A stretch of DNA of 64,000 nt, taken from the NCBI RefSeq assembly GCF_025950235.1, contig NZ_JAPDDT010000001.1, positions 1,088,456-1,152,455 of the forward strand. Direction: 5' to 3'. The notes below the pieces were generated by a model that was given only the letters and a program-made list of their open reading frames with translations, did not search any database and was not told the origin of the DNA. Each line of letters begins with the position of its first letter. The first letter of the stretch is position 1. This document shows positions 25,659 to 35,726 of this stretch, in pieces. Source of the DNA: Luteolibacter arcticus. GTDB taxonomy: Bacteria > Verrucomicrobiota > Verrucomicrobiia > Verrucomicrobiales > Akkermansiaceae. The position numbers and the translations under genes are program-made.

Positions 25659-26660
25659 TCAGGCGCTGTAGCGTCCCTTCTTCGGCCCGTCCATCCATGC
25701 CCAGGCGGAGCGGACCATGTCGCGGACATCGCGGTGCTCGGCCACCCAGCCGAGGACCTCTTTGGCAAGGCGCGGGTCGGCCAGCAACTGCGGCGGATCC
25801 CCAGCGCGGCGCGGGCCATACTGGACGGGCACCGTCTTGCCGGTGACCTCTTCCACCGCGGAAATGATCTCCTTCACCGAGACCCCGACACCGGTGCCGA
25901 GGTTGCAGCGGACGGAGTCGCCGCCAGCGGTGAGGTGGTCGATCGCCTTGGCGTGGGCGGAGGCGAGATCGGCCACGTGGATGTAGTCGCGGACGCCGGT
26001 GCCGTCGGGGGTCGGGTAATCGGTGCCGAAGACATCGACGTGCGAGATTTCCCCCGTCACCGCCATCAGCACGCGCGGGATCAGGTGGGTCTCCGGGTCG
26101 TGGTCCTCGCCGATCAGGCCGTCATCGGCGCAGCCGCTTGCATTGAAGTAGCGGAGGCAGGCGCTCTTGAGGCCCCAGGCGCGGTCGCAGTCGGCGAGCA
26201 CCCACTCCAGCATCAGCTTGCTGCGGCCGTAGGGGTTGATCGGATTCTGCGGATTGCTTTCGGAAATCGGGATGCTCTCCGGCACCCCGTAGGTCGCGCA
26301 GGTGGAGGAAAAGACGAAGCTCTTGCAACCGTGGGCCTGCATCACCTCGAGCATGGTCAGCGGCTCGGCGGTGTTGTTGCGGTAGTACTTCAGCGGGTCG
26401 GTCACCGACTCGCCGACGTAGGCGTAGGCGGCGAAATGGACCACGGCCCCGAAGGCGTGCTTGGTGAAAAGCTCCTCAAGCAGCTTGCGGTCCCCCACAT
26501 CGCCGACGACCAGATCTACTCCCTCATCCACGATTGCCTCGCGGTGCCCGTAAACGAGATTGTCGAGGACGACGACTTTCCGGCCTTGCGAAGCGAGCAG
26601 GCGGACGGTGTGGGAGCCGATGTATCCGGCTCCTCCAGTGACGAGAACAGGGGCAGACAT
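25659..26660 (-). CDS. galE: UDP-glucose 4-epimerase
   Basis: A 333-residue short-chain dehydrogenase-type epimerase interconverting UDP-glucose and UDP-galactose with bound NAD+. The NAD-binding GGAGYIGS is at residues 9-16, the catalytic Tyr144 and Lys148 lie in YGRSK, the preceding SSTCATYG supplies the catalytic Ser/Thr, and GVRDYIHVADLA and RRAGDPPQLLAD are GalE signatures. Length is normal. It is upstream of the pseudopilin genes on the same strand and may share a transcript with them, though a 92-base gap allows a separate promoter. Confidence 0.95.
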   Translation of the reverse strand: MSAPVLVTGGAGYIGSHTVRLLASQGRKVVVLDNLVYGHREAIVDEGVDLVVGDVGDRKLLEELFTKHAFGAVVHFAAYAYVGESVTDPLKYYRNNTAEPLTMLEVMQAHGCKSFVFSSTCATYGVPESIPISESNPQNPINPYGRSKLMLEWVLADCDRAWGLKSACLRYFNASGCADDGLIGEDHDPETHLIPRVLMAVTGEISHVDVFGTDYPTPDGTGVRDYIHVADLASAHAKAIDHLTAGGDSVRCNLGTGVGVSVKEIISAVEEVTGKTVPVQYGPRRAGDPPQLLADPRLAKEVLGWVAEHRDVRDMVRSAWAWMDGPKKGRYSA

Positions 26661-26780
26661 TCGTGAGGTTTTGGCAGCTTGACGCGGCGAAGAAACGGAT
26701 TCCGGAGCATCCTGTCAATCCGCCCGCTGGACTTGACGAGAATCGATTGAATAATTCGTTATTCCTAACGTTACACCGCC

Positions 26781-27650
26781 ATGACCAAAACATCCCGCTG
26801 GTTGAAAGGTGCCGCCGCTGCGGCCGCCACCCTGTTCGTTGCTTCGTGCTATTATGACCCCTATGGAGGTGGCGGTTACGGCGGGGGTGGAGACGGCGGC
26901 TACTACGGCGGTGGGGGCGGCGGTTTGAACACGACTTTCGTTTACACCAGCAGCGACCGCTGGTTCTACGACCCCACGGTCTACTGCTACTACGACCGCT
27001 ACCGTAGCTGCTACTACGATCCCTACCTCTACGGCTACTATCCCCGCGGCTACTGCCCGCGGCCGATCTACGGGGCTCATCACCCGCACGGCTGGAATGG
27101 CCACGGCCACCTCTCGCCGCCCGGCAACTTCCGCGACCGCGTGCTGCCCAACTACCAGAACCGCGTCGACCAACTGAAAGCCGCGAATTACTCGTGGGCG
27201 ACGAAGGTACGCGAGCGCAATGACTCGACCGCCGACGCCTGGCGCAACCAGCGCTCCCGCGCCGCCGCCAATTTCCAGCAGTCGCGCGACAACCAATCCG
27301 TGCGCAACCAGAATGCGCGTGAGACCCAGGCACAGCGGCAGCAAAACGTCCGCGGCCAGCAGCAGAACTGGGCGGACAAGGTCCGCGAACAGCGGCAGTC
27401 GCCGCAGGCAACCCCGTATCAACGTCAGTCGCAGCCGAACTACGGTGGCCAACAGGCAGCTGTGAAGGGTTCGCAGCAAGCCCGCATGGCCGAGGCCCGC
27501 GCCCAGCAGCAGACGGCCAACCAAGCCCGCGTCCAGGAACGCCAGACACGCCAGGCCGAGAAGAAGGAAAGCAGCGGCAATAGCGGCGGCGGCGGCGGCG
27601 GCGCTTGGAAAGAAAAGATGCAGGAGCGCCGGGAAAACCGCGGCAATTGA
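26781..27650 (+). CDS. Repetitive Gly/Tyr-rich and Gln/Arg-rich lipoprotein
   Basis: A 289-residue lipoprotein with signal MTKTSRWLKGAAAAAATLFV and lipobox ASC (Cys23). The mature chain starts with a glycine/tyrosine low-complexity block (YYDPYGGGGYGGGGDGGYYG). A Tyr/Cys-rich region follows (YCYYDRYRSCYYDPYLYGYY), then HHPHGWNGHGH. The second half is a charged coiled-coil-like Gln/Arg/Ala region (QNARETQAQRQQNVRGQQQN, RVQERQTRQAEKKE), ending in a poly-Gly stretch and a basic tail. It is probably an outer-membrane-anchored surface or matrix protein. A terminator follows. Confidence 0.75.
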   Translation: MTKTSRWLKGAAAAAATLFVASCYYDPYGGGGYGGGGDGGYYGGGGGGLNTTFVYTSSDRWFYDPTVYCYYDRYRSCYYDPYLYGYYPRGYCPRPIYGAHHPHGWNGHGHLSPPGNFRDRVLPNYQNRVDQLKAANYSWATKVRERNDSTADAWRNQRSRAAANFQQSRDNQSVRNQNARETQAQRQQNVRGQQQNWADKVREQRQSPQATPYQRQSQPNYGGQQAAVKGSQQARMAEARAQQQTANQARVQERQTRQAEKKESSGNSGGGGGGAWKEKMQERRENRGN

Positions 27651-27686
27651 AGCTGCCTGAGCGACTTGTCCACAATTTGTTCACAA

Positions 27687-27718
27687 GCCCTCGCCATCTC
27701 CGTGGCGGGGGCTTTTTT
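27687..27718 (+). terminator. Rho-independent terminator
   Basis: A stem GCCCTCGCCA / TGGCGGGGGC (one T-G pair, loop TCTCCG) followed by TTTTTT, ending the repetitive lipoprotein transcript. Confidence 0.9.
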
Positions 27719-27795
27719 GTTGGATCGGAGATAGCTGGGCATAACGTCTCTGGACCCTTGCGACTTTCCGGTGCTTGATTACCGAAAGCTTTCCT

Positions 27796-28523
27796 ATGAT
27801 GCCTGACGAGACAATGGAGCTTTGGGATGCCTACCTAGCCTCTGAACGAATCCGCATCCGGCATCAATCGATGGAAGCGCTTGAGCGCTTCATCAACGCC
27901 TTGCTAGAGCTTCCTCCGGAACGTTGGCACCCTTGGGCTCGCGATCTGGCAATGCGAGTGATCGATGGTGGAGACCCGACCGACATCCGTTTACCGATGG
28001 TGGAGACCCGACCGACATCCGTTTACCTTTGTTTAGGTACGTTCTCTTCCCCGCCCTTTATACCGGCCTTCAAACTTGCATTCCAGGTGCCGGGCGCTGG
28101 CTCGCAGGATTTTCTCAATTACTTTACAAGTCCCCTTCGTGCCGCGAGCAATTGCCTGAGGACCAACGGTCAGAGTATGGTCTGCTTTTACGAGCCGTTT
28201 CCGACGACGACTCGGACGTTCGCTCCAAAAGTCGGCTGCTGACACTGATGCGTTCCCGGTTTGACTACGCACTCCACGAGCTTCCCCTAGGAGTGCTCTA
28301 TGGCCACGACGGCGCCACCATTGAGGAGTGTGGCGAACTTTTGGAAGAGCTTGAAGGCTATGAGCGCCTAGCCGACCAAGTCGGGCATGAAGGTGATCGC
28401 GACCTTATTTCAAAGGCGCGATTTCATATCCCTGCCTACCGCCAATATCTGGAGGAACATGACCGTTATACGACCTACGCGCAGTACCTGTCACTTCACA
28501 GCAGCGGCGTTCGGATGGATTGA
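27796..28523 (+). pseudogene. Hypothetical gene frameshifted by a 32-bp tandem duplication
   Basis: Reading starts at ATG 27796 (MMPDETMELWDAYLASERIR) and proceeds normally to GGDPTDIRLP. There, a 32-base unit (27964-27995) is repeated exactly (27996-28027) and shifts the frame. In the original frame translation then runs into unrelated sequence and stops at 28242. Removing one copy joins GGDPTDIRLP directly to LFRYVLFPALYTG and gives one continuous 231-residue protein ending at 28523 (ending YAQYLSLHSSGVRMD). The downstream part has helical segments (SRFDYALHELPLGVLYGHD, GELLEELEGYERLADQVGH). The family is not recognised; it may be an immunity-type or regulatory cytoplasmic protein. Confidence 0.8.
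27964..28027. repeat. Exact 32-bp tandem duplication
   Basis: Two identical 32-base copies, 27964-27995 and 27996-28027, beginning GATGGTGGAGACCCGACC and ending CGTTTACC. Thirty-two is not a multiple of three, so the duplication disrupts the host gene. The copies have no differences, which implies a very recent event or one that is reversible. Confidence 0.95.
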
Positions 28524-28678
28524 GAGATCATTTCCTCACGCAAGACGGCAGACTGATCTGCGCCGCCTCTGACCAGCGCTTCATCGCATCCGAGTTTCTC
28601 GCCGACTCTTGAATCTAATGTCACGCGACGGAGGCCTTTTGTTTTCCCGAAAATGGGAGCGTTGTGAAAGGATGAGCC

Positions 28679-30943
28679 ATGAATCCCCTCTTCTGCCGGA
28701 TGGCGGCTCTTGCCGCGCTCATGACCGCCACCCATGCTGCGCCCTTGGTAACCGCGGGAAAGCCCGCCGAGCTGAGCATCCGGGTCACCGGCGACCGGGC
28801 CCTGCGCGTCACGCTGAAGCCACTCGATTTCAAGCCGGAACTCCCGGTGAATCCGGCATTGTTAGACCGGACGGATGAACCGGTGATCCGGATTCAGGAG
28901 ATCGATCGCCCGCGGGAAATCGCGGCTGGCGTTCTCAAGGTCTCGTTGAAGCCCGATCCCCTCACCATCCGCGTCACCTCGGCCGATGGCGTCCTGATCC
29001 AGGAACTGGCGTTCCAGAATGACGGCAGCGTTTCCTTCCCACTCGATGGCCAGCCGGTGCTCGGTCTCGGCGAAGGCGGCCCGCTGCCCGGCAAGGACTG
29101 GCGCAATGCCCCGGTGGAGTTTGACCGGCGCGGGCGCTTCGACGGCATGCAGCCCCGCTGGCAATCCGACGCCTATGGCTCGCGCAATCCCGTCGCCCTG
29201 CTCGCCGGCACCGGCGGCTGGGGGCTGTGGTTCGCGACGCCGTGGGGAAAGATCGATCTCTCGAAGCCCGACACCGGCAAGTTCATCCCCATCGAAGCGA
29301 AGGACCCCAAGGCCATGCGCCAGTCGCACGGCAACCAGCAACTCCAGCTCGGCAAAGGCATCCCGCCGATGGAGACCTTCGTTCCCGGCCTGCTCGATGT
29401 CTTCATCTTCGACTCGCGCGACCCGGCCGTTTTCATGAACAACCTCGCCGCGCTTAGCGGTCGTGCAGCAATGCCGCCGAAGTGGGCGCTCGGCTACATG
29501 CAGTCCCACCGGACGCTGGAGGACGACGCGCAGATGCTGGGAATTGTCGATACCTTCCGCGAGAAGCGCATCCCGCTCGATGCGGTGATCTATCTCGGTA
29601 CCGGCTTCACCCCGCGCGGTTGGAACAAGCCGCAGCCGTCCTTCGAATTCAACCCCGCGATCTTCAAGCGCAACCCGGCGGCATTCATCGCCGACGTGCA
29701 CCAGCGCAACGCCAAGGTCGTGCTCCACATGGTGCCGTGGGACCGCGACCGCATCCCGATGTTAGACGACTCGCGCCTTGGCAGCTATTGGAAGGAGCAC
29801 GAGGCGCTCGTGAAGGCCGGCGTGGACGGCTGGTGGCCGGACGAGGGCGATTGGTTCGACCTGCATGAGCGATTCAAGCGCCACCAACTCTACCACGAAG
29901 GCCCGCTTTCCACACAGCCGGAACTCCGGCCATGGAGCCTGCACCGCAATGGCCACCTCGGCATCGCGCGGTGGGGCGGCTGGGTCTGGTCGGGGGACAC
30001 GCAATCGACCTGGAAGAGCCTCGAAGCGCAGATCGCGGTCGGCCTCAATCACTCGCTCAGCCTATCGCCATTCTGGGGCTCGGACCTCGGCGGCTTCTTT
30101 TCTACCCCGGAGCTGACCGGCGAGCTGTATGCGCGCTGGTTCCAGTTCGCGGCCTTCTGTCCTTCGTTCCGCGCGCATGGCCGGACCTGGTGGACCCGGC
30201 TACCGTGGGGCTGGGGACTCGATTCGCTCGGTCCCGTCGAGGACAAGGAACCGCCGAAGCTTTCGGAGCTGAACAACCCGGCAATCGAGCCGATCGTGCG
30301 GAAATACGCGGAGTTGCGTTACCAACTGCTCTCCTATAACTACACGCTGGCCTGGCAAGCTCGTGAGACCGGCTTGCCGATGATGCGCGCCCTGTGGCTG
30401 CACTACCCCGGCGATGCGAAAGCCCGCGGCATCGGCAGCGAGTATCTGTGGGGCCGCGACCTGCTCGTCGCACCGGTTTTCGAAAAAGGAGCCACCAGCC
30501 GCGACATCTATCTACCGGAGGGCCAGTGGTATGACTTTTGGTCCGGCGAGTTGCAGCAGGGTGGCCGTAGCATAAACCGGACGATCGATCTGGCGACCAT
30601 GCCGATCTATGCGAAGGCTGGCGCGATTCTGCCGCTCGATCCGGTCCGGCAATACACCGGCGAGGAGGTGAAGGAGCCGCTCACGATCCGGATCTACCGC
30701 GGTACCGATGGCTCCGCGCTGCTCTATCACGACGACGGCAGCAGCAATGGCTACCTCAAAGGCGAATCCTCGGTGACCTCCCTCAAGTGGGATGACCAGG
30801 CGGCGAAGCTCACCATTGAGCCGCGTATTTCTCCCGATCACCGGCTGACGCAGCCGCAAAAGCTCCGCATCGAGCTGGTTCCGGGCGGAAAAGAGAAGCA
30901 GGTCGAGTATTCGGGTGAGGCGCTGGCGATTGATTTCAAGTGA
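28679..30943 (+). CDS. Exported glycoside hydrolase family 31 (alpha-glucosidase/xylosidase type)
   Basis: A 754-residue enzyme with signal peptide MNPLFCRMAALAALMTATHA. The N-terminal beta-sandwich (galactose-mutarotase-like, about 25-255) contains VLGLGEGGPLPGKDW. The (beta/alpha)8 barrel (about 265-610) carries the GH31 nucleophile Asp388 in WWPDEGDW, the acid/base Asp440 in WSGDTQSTW, and FWGSDLGGFF. C-terminal beta domains show GRDLLVAPVFEKGATSRDIYLP and an alpha-glucosidase-like DDGSSNGY. It cleaves alpha-linked glucose or xylose from oligosaccharides in the periplasm. Isoprimeverose- versus maltose-type specificity is not resolved. It has its own 150-base upstream gap. Confidence 0.93.
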   Translation: MNPLFCRMAALAALMTATHAAPLVTAGKPAELSIRVTGDRALRVTLKPLDFKPELPVNPALLDRTDEPVIRIQEIDRPREIAAGVLKVSLKPDPLTIRVTSADGVLIQELAFQNDGSVSFPLDGQPVLGLGEGGPLPGKDWRNAPVEFDRRGRFDGMQPRWQSDAYGSRNPVALLAGTGGWGLWFATPWGKIDLSKPDTGKFIPIEAKDPKAMRQSHGNQQLQLGKGIPPMETFVPGLLDVFIFDSRDPAVFMNNLAALSGRAAMPPKWALGYMQSHRTLEDDAQMLGIVDTFREKRIPLDAVIYLGTGFTPRGWNKPQPSFEFNPAIFKRNPAAFIADVHQRNAKVVLHMVPWDRDRIPMLDDSRLGSYWKEHEALVKAGVDGWWPDEGDWFDLHERFKRHQLYHEGPLSTQPELRPWSLHRNGHLGIARWGGWVWSGDTQSTWKSLEAQIAVGLNHSLSLSPFWGSDLGGFFSTPELTGELYARWFQFAAFCPSFRAHGRTWWTRLPWGWGLDSLGPVEDKEPPKLSELNNPAIEPIVRKYAELRYQLLSYNYTLAWQARETGLPMMRALWLHYPGDAKARGIGSEYLWGRDLLVAPVFEKGATSRDIYLPEGQWYDFWSGELQQGGRSINRTIDLATMPIYAKAGAILPLDPVRQYTGEEVKEPLTIRIYRGTDGSALLYHDDGSSNGYLKGESSVTSLKWDDQAAKLTIEPRISPDHRLTQPQKLRIELVPGGKEKQVEYSGEALAIDFK

Positions 30944-31001
30944 AGCCCGGGAATTCCGCGCCTTCACCTTCCCTAAAGGTTGATCCTGCCACGGTGGGCG
31001 C

Positions 31002-32396
31002 ATGAGTTTCCCCGCCCGCCTCGCTGCATGCACCGCGACGCTGCTCGTCGTGTTGCCGGGATGCCGCGTCACGCCCGCCCAAGGCCCGGAGGTCACGCTG
31101 CCGGTTTCCTGGAGAAATGCGGCCGGGTTCCCGACGGCCTCGCCCGACCGCGACCTTTCGACCTGGTGGTCGTCCTTCGGCGATCCGCAGATGACCCGGC
31201 TGATCCGCGAGGCCTTGGCAGGCAACCGCGATCTCGCCTCCGCCATCGCCCGGGTCCGCCAGGCACAGGCACAACGGGATGCCCAGCGCGCCTCGCTTTT
31301 CCCATCGGTGGACTACGATGGTTCCCGTAGTTCGGGAAAAACTTGGAACGATGGCAGCGCAGACCGTTCAAGCACCTCTTACTCGGCAGGCTTGAGCGCT
31401 TCATGGGAAGCCGACTTCTTCGGAAAGAACCGCCAGGCAGTGCTCGCAGCCTCCGCGGAGGTGGAGACCGCGAAGGAGAACCTCTACTCGGCCCAGTCCT
31501 CGCTGGCCTCGGAGGTGGCGCTCGCCTACCTCGACCTGCGGTCCGCAGAAGAGCGGCTGGCGATCGTGAAGCGCAGCCTCACCACCCGCGAGGAAACCAC
31601 GCAGCTCGCCTCATGGCGCGCACAGGCCGGCGAGATCGATCAACTGGAACTCCGCCAAGCCGAGTCGAGCCTTGAGACCGCTCGCTCGCAGATTTCATCG
31701 CAGGAGCAAAACATCGCACAAACCCGGAACCGCTTGGCGCTGCTGTGCGGCCGGGCTCCCGGCGGAGTGTCCACCGGCTCCGGCGACATCCCCTCGCCTG
31801 CCCGCCGTCTCGCGGTCGGCATTCCCGCCGATACCATCCGCCAGCGCCCCGACGTCCGCGCCGCCGGCTACCAATGGGTCGCCGCCGTGGCACGCACCAA
31901 GGTCGCGGAAGCCGAGCGACTGCCGAGCCTCCGGCTGTCCGGCTCGCTCGGCATCGACTCACTGACGAGCGACAAGCTCTTCAGTCCCGCATCGACCGCC
32001 ACCGGTCTCGTCGCCGGCCTCTCCGGCCCGATCTTCGATGCCGGCCGCATCCGCGCGAACATCGTGGCACAAGGCGCGGTCGAGGAACAGGCGCTGCTTT
32101 CCTACGAATCCTCCGTTCTAACAGCTCTCTCGGAAGTGGAAGACGCGCTCATCGCCTGCCGCCGCACCGGGGAGCGCCTGACCACGCTGCAGAAGGCCGC
32201 CGCCTCGGCGAAGCAAGCCTCCACGCTGGCGAGCCAGAAGTATCGCGCCGGGGTCATTGACATCACCACCGTGCTCGATACCCAGCGCAGCGACCTCGCG
32301 CTTGAGGAAACCGTGGCCGCGGTGAAAGCCGACCGCGCCGCCGCCCATATCCAACTCTACAAGGCACTCGGCGGCGGTTGGTCCGCCGGTTCCTGA
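31002..32396 (+). CDS. TolC-like outer-membrane efflux factor (NodT family lipoprotein)
   Basis: A 464-residue lipoprotein (signal MSFPARLAACTATLLVVLPG, Cys21) of the outer-membrane factor family. Typical marks: WRNAAGFPTASPDRDLSTWWSSFGDPQM near the N terminus, the two OEP helical hairpins (NRDLASAIARVRQAQAQRDAQ, EVALAYLDLRSAEERLAIVK), SADTIRQRPDVRAAGYQ-type motif (GIPADTIRQRPDVRAAG) and KYRAGVIDITTVLDTQR. It forms the exit duct for the adjacent MacAB-type pump: it is the first gene of a four-gene efflux operon, 14 bases before the adaptor gene. Confidence 0.92.
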   Translation: MSFPARLAACTATLLVVLPGCRVTPAQGPEVTLPVSWRNAAGFPTASPDRDLSTWWSSFGDPQMTRLIREALAGNRDLASAIARVRQAQAQRDAQRASLFPSVDYDGSRSSGKTWNDGSADRSSTSYSAGLSASWEADFFGKNRQAVLAASAEVETAKENLYSAQSSLASEVALAYLDLRSAEERLAIVKRSLTTREETTQLASWRAQAGEIDQLELRQAESSLETARSQISSQEQNIAQTRNRLALLCGRAPGGVSTGSGDIPSPARRLAVGIPADTIRQRPDVRAAGYQWVAAVARTKVAEAERLPSLRLSGSLGIDSLTSDKLFSPASTATGLVAGLSGPIFDAGRIRANIVAQGAVEEQALLSYESSVLTALSEVEDALIACRRTGERLTTLQKAAASAKQASTLASQKYRAGVIDITTVLDTQRSDLALEETVAAVKADRAAAHIQLYKALGGGWSAGS

Positions 32397-32410
32397 ACAC
32401 CCGACTTTTC

Positions 32411-33715
32411 ATGAAGCCATCCGATTCATCGCAAGACCTTGTTGCAGTACTCGACGGCGGCCGATCCCGGCCGATCCGCAAGTGGATCCTCATAGCCGTG
32501 GGACTCGCCGCGGTGGGAGGCGGCGCATACTACTACTTCAATAAAAATGGCAAGGCCGTCACCGGACCGGAATACGTGACAGAGCCCTTGGAGCGCGGCG
32601 AAATCTCCATCGAGATCACTGCCACCGGCACCCTTGCCCCGACGAACCAAGTCATTGTCGGCAGCGAACTCTCCGGCACCATCGCCGAGGTCTTCGTGGA
32701 TACCAACGACACCGTGACCAAGGGCCAGCAGCTTGCGAAGCTGGACACCATCAAGCTGGTCCAGCAAACCGAGCGCACCCGCGCCACGCTGCTCTCGGCC
32801 AAGGCCCGCGTGGCCCAGGCGGAGGCGACTCTTCGCGAAAGCGTCGCCTCCCACGACCGGGCCCTGGAGCTTCACAAGCTGAGCGGCGGCCAGACGCCAT
32901 CGAAGGCGGACATGGATACCTCGCAGGCCACCATGGAACGCTCGCAGGCGGACCTCGAAAGCGCGAAGGCCTCCGTGGCCGAGGCGGAAGCAAACGTGAA
33001 GTCGAACGAGCGCGACCTCGAGAAGGCGGTCATCCGCTCGCCCGTCAATGGCACCATCCTGCTGCGCAAGCTGGAGGTCGGCCAGACCGTTGCCGCGTCC
33101 TTCACCGCGCCGGAGCTTTTCACCATCGCGGAAGACTTGCGCAAGATGGAACTCGTGGTCGCCGTGGCAGAGTCCGACATCGGGCGCGTCGACAAGGGCC
33201 AGGCCGTCGAGTTCGAGGTGTCCGCCTGGCCGAAGCGCACCTACAACGCCTCGGTGAAGAAGGTCTTCTACGGCTCCACGCTCACCAACAACGTGGTCAC
33301 TTACAGCACGGAGCTGGAAGTGAACAACGACGACCTGAGCCTGCGGCCCGGTATGACCGCCACCGCCGACATTTTCATCGAGCGCAAGAAGGACATCTTC
33401 ACCGTGCCAGATTCCGCACTACGCTTCGATCCCGTGGCCGCGGCGAAACTTGGCAAGCCCGAGGAAGGAGGCCGTACTATCGTCCAGCAACTCTCGCCGG
33501 GCGGCGGACGCCGCTTCGGCCGCGGCTCGGGCGCTCCGCCTCCCGGCGGCCCGGAGAAGAAGGGTGCCAGCGTCTGGGTTCTGCAGGATGGCAAGCCGGT
33601 CGAAGTCAAGGTCACCACAGGCCTCACCGACGGCAGCCAGACCGAGATTACCGGCGAAGGACTTTCCGAAGGCGCGGACATCATCGTGAGTGCCAAGCCC
33701 CCGGCGAAGTCATGA
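32411..33715 (+). CDS. Periplasmic adaptor (MacA/HlyD family)
   Basis: A 434-residue membrane-fusion protein. ATG 32411 (MKPSDSSQDLVAVLDG) is chosen; the open frame from 32378 adds only MVRRFLNTRLF. It has a cytoplasmic tail, a membrane helix (about residues 25-42, WILIAVGLAAVGGGAYYYF), a barrel-sandwich hybrid domain (GTLAPTNQVIVGSELSGTIAEVFVDTND, INS-like RSPVNGTILLRKLEVGQTV), and a coiled-coil hairpin between. The last part contains a Gly/Pro/Arg-rich insertion (GGGRRFGRGSGAPPPGG) not typical of MacA. It overlaps the ATPase gene by four bases. Confidence 0.92.
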   Translation: MKPSDSSQDLVAVLDGGRSRPIRKWILIAVGLAAVGGGAYYYFNKNGKAVTGPEYVTEPLERGEISIEITATGTLAPTNQVIVGSELSGTIAEVFVDTNDTVTKGQQLAKLDTIKLVQQTERTRATLLSAKARVAQAEATLRESVASHDRALELHKLSGGQTPSKADMDTSQATMERSQADLESAKASVAEAEANVKSNERDLEKAVIRSPVNGTILLRKLEVGQTVAASFTAPELFTIAEDLRKMELVVAVAESDIGRVDKGQAVEFEVSAWPKRTYNASVKKVFYGSTLTNNVVTYSTELEVNNDDLSLRPGMTATADIFIERKKDIFTVPDSALRFDPVAAAKLGKPEEGGRTIVQQLSPGGGRRFGRGSGAPPPGGPEKKGASVWVLQDGKPVEVKVTTGLTDGSQTEITGEGLSEGADIIVSAKPPAKS

Positions 33716-34422
33716 GCAACCTGATCGAACTGCGCAGCCTAACCAAGACCTATGGACGCGGGGATGCCGCGTTCCAGGCTCTTCGTGGCGTGGACATGGA
33801 CATCGCCAAGGGCGAATTCCTCGCGGTCATGGGTCCCAGCGGCTCGGGAAAATCGACGCTGATGAATTTGTTAGGCTGCCTCGACACCCCGACCACCGGC
33901 AACTACCGCTTCGAAGGGATCGGCGTGGAGACGCTCAATAAGGACCAGCGTTCCTTGCTCCGCCGCACCGCGCTCGGCTTCATTTTCCAAGGCTTCAACC
34001 TGCTCGCCCGCACCTCTGCATTGGAGAATGTGGAGCTGCCCCTGCTCTACCGCGGCTACTCGCGGAAACAGCGCCACGAGATGGCGCGCAAGGCGCTCGC
34101 CAGCGTCGGCCTGCCCGACAAGGAGCGCAACACGCCGGCCGAGCTCTCCGGTGGCCAGCAACAGCGCGTCGCCATCGCCCGCGCGATCGTGACCAATCCG
34201 GACACCCTTTTCGCCGACGAACCGACCGGCAACCTGGACTCCAAGACCACGCACGAGGTCATGGAACTCCTGTGCCGGCTGAATGAGGACCTCGGCATCA
34301 CCGTCATCATGGTCACCCACGAGGACGAGGTGGCGCACTTCGCCAAGCGCATCGTCCACGTCCGCGACGGATTGATCGGCTCGGATGAACTCAACTCCAA
34401 CCGTACCCCTCGCACCCGATAA
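33712..34422 (+). CDS. ABC transporter ATP-binding protein (MacB/LolD type)
   Basis: A 236-residue ATPase. Walker A GPSGSGKST is at residues 41-49. Also present are the Q-loop region GFIFQGFNLLARTSALENVELPL, the signature LSGGQQQRVAIARAI, Walker B TLFADEPTGNLD, and the switch His in VTHEDEVA. Here the ATPase and permease are separate genes, unlike the fused E. coli MacB. Overlap with the adaptor (ATGA) and a two-base gap to the permease show a coupled operon. The presumed substrate is a drug, peptide or envelope molecule. Confidence 0.94.
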   Translation: MSNLIELRSLTKTYGRGDAAFQALRGVDMDIAKGEFLAVMGPSGSGKSTLMNLLGCLDTPTTGNYRFEGIGVETLNKDQRSLLRRTALGFIFQGFNLLARTSALENVELPLLYRGYSRKQRHEMARKALASVGLPDKERNTPAELSGGQQQRVAIARAIVTNPDTLFADEPTGNLDSKTTHEVMELLCRLNEDLGITVIMVTHEDEVAHFAKRIVHVRDGLIGSDELNSNRTPRTR

Positions 34423-34424
34423 GT

Positions 34425-35630
<1,206 letters not shown>

Positions 35631-35635
35631 TCGAT

Positions 35636-35724
35636 GGTTGAGAGTTGATGGTTGATAGTGAACGGCCAGAAGACTCCGCCATCTCATTCTCTTTCTCTCA
35701 ACTTTCAACCACCGACTCTCAACC
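35636..35724. repeat. Imperfect 22-bp inverted repeat between the efflux and two-component genes
   Basis: Arms 35636-35657 (GGTTGAGAGTTGATGGTTGA...) and 35703-35724 are complementary at 19 of 22 positions, around a 45-base spacer. It lies between the permease stop and the response-regulator start, so a transcript through both would form a long stem. There is no T-run after it. Confidence 0.6.
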
Positions 35725-35726
35725 CC

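Noticed and set aside
26733..26760. TTGACG followed by AT-rich sequence as a promoter for the repetitive lipoprotein
   Set aside because: No -10 hexamer at suitable spacing could be identified with confidence.
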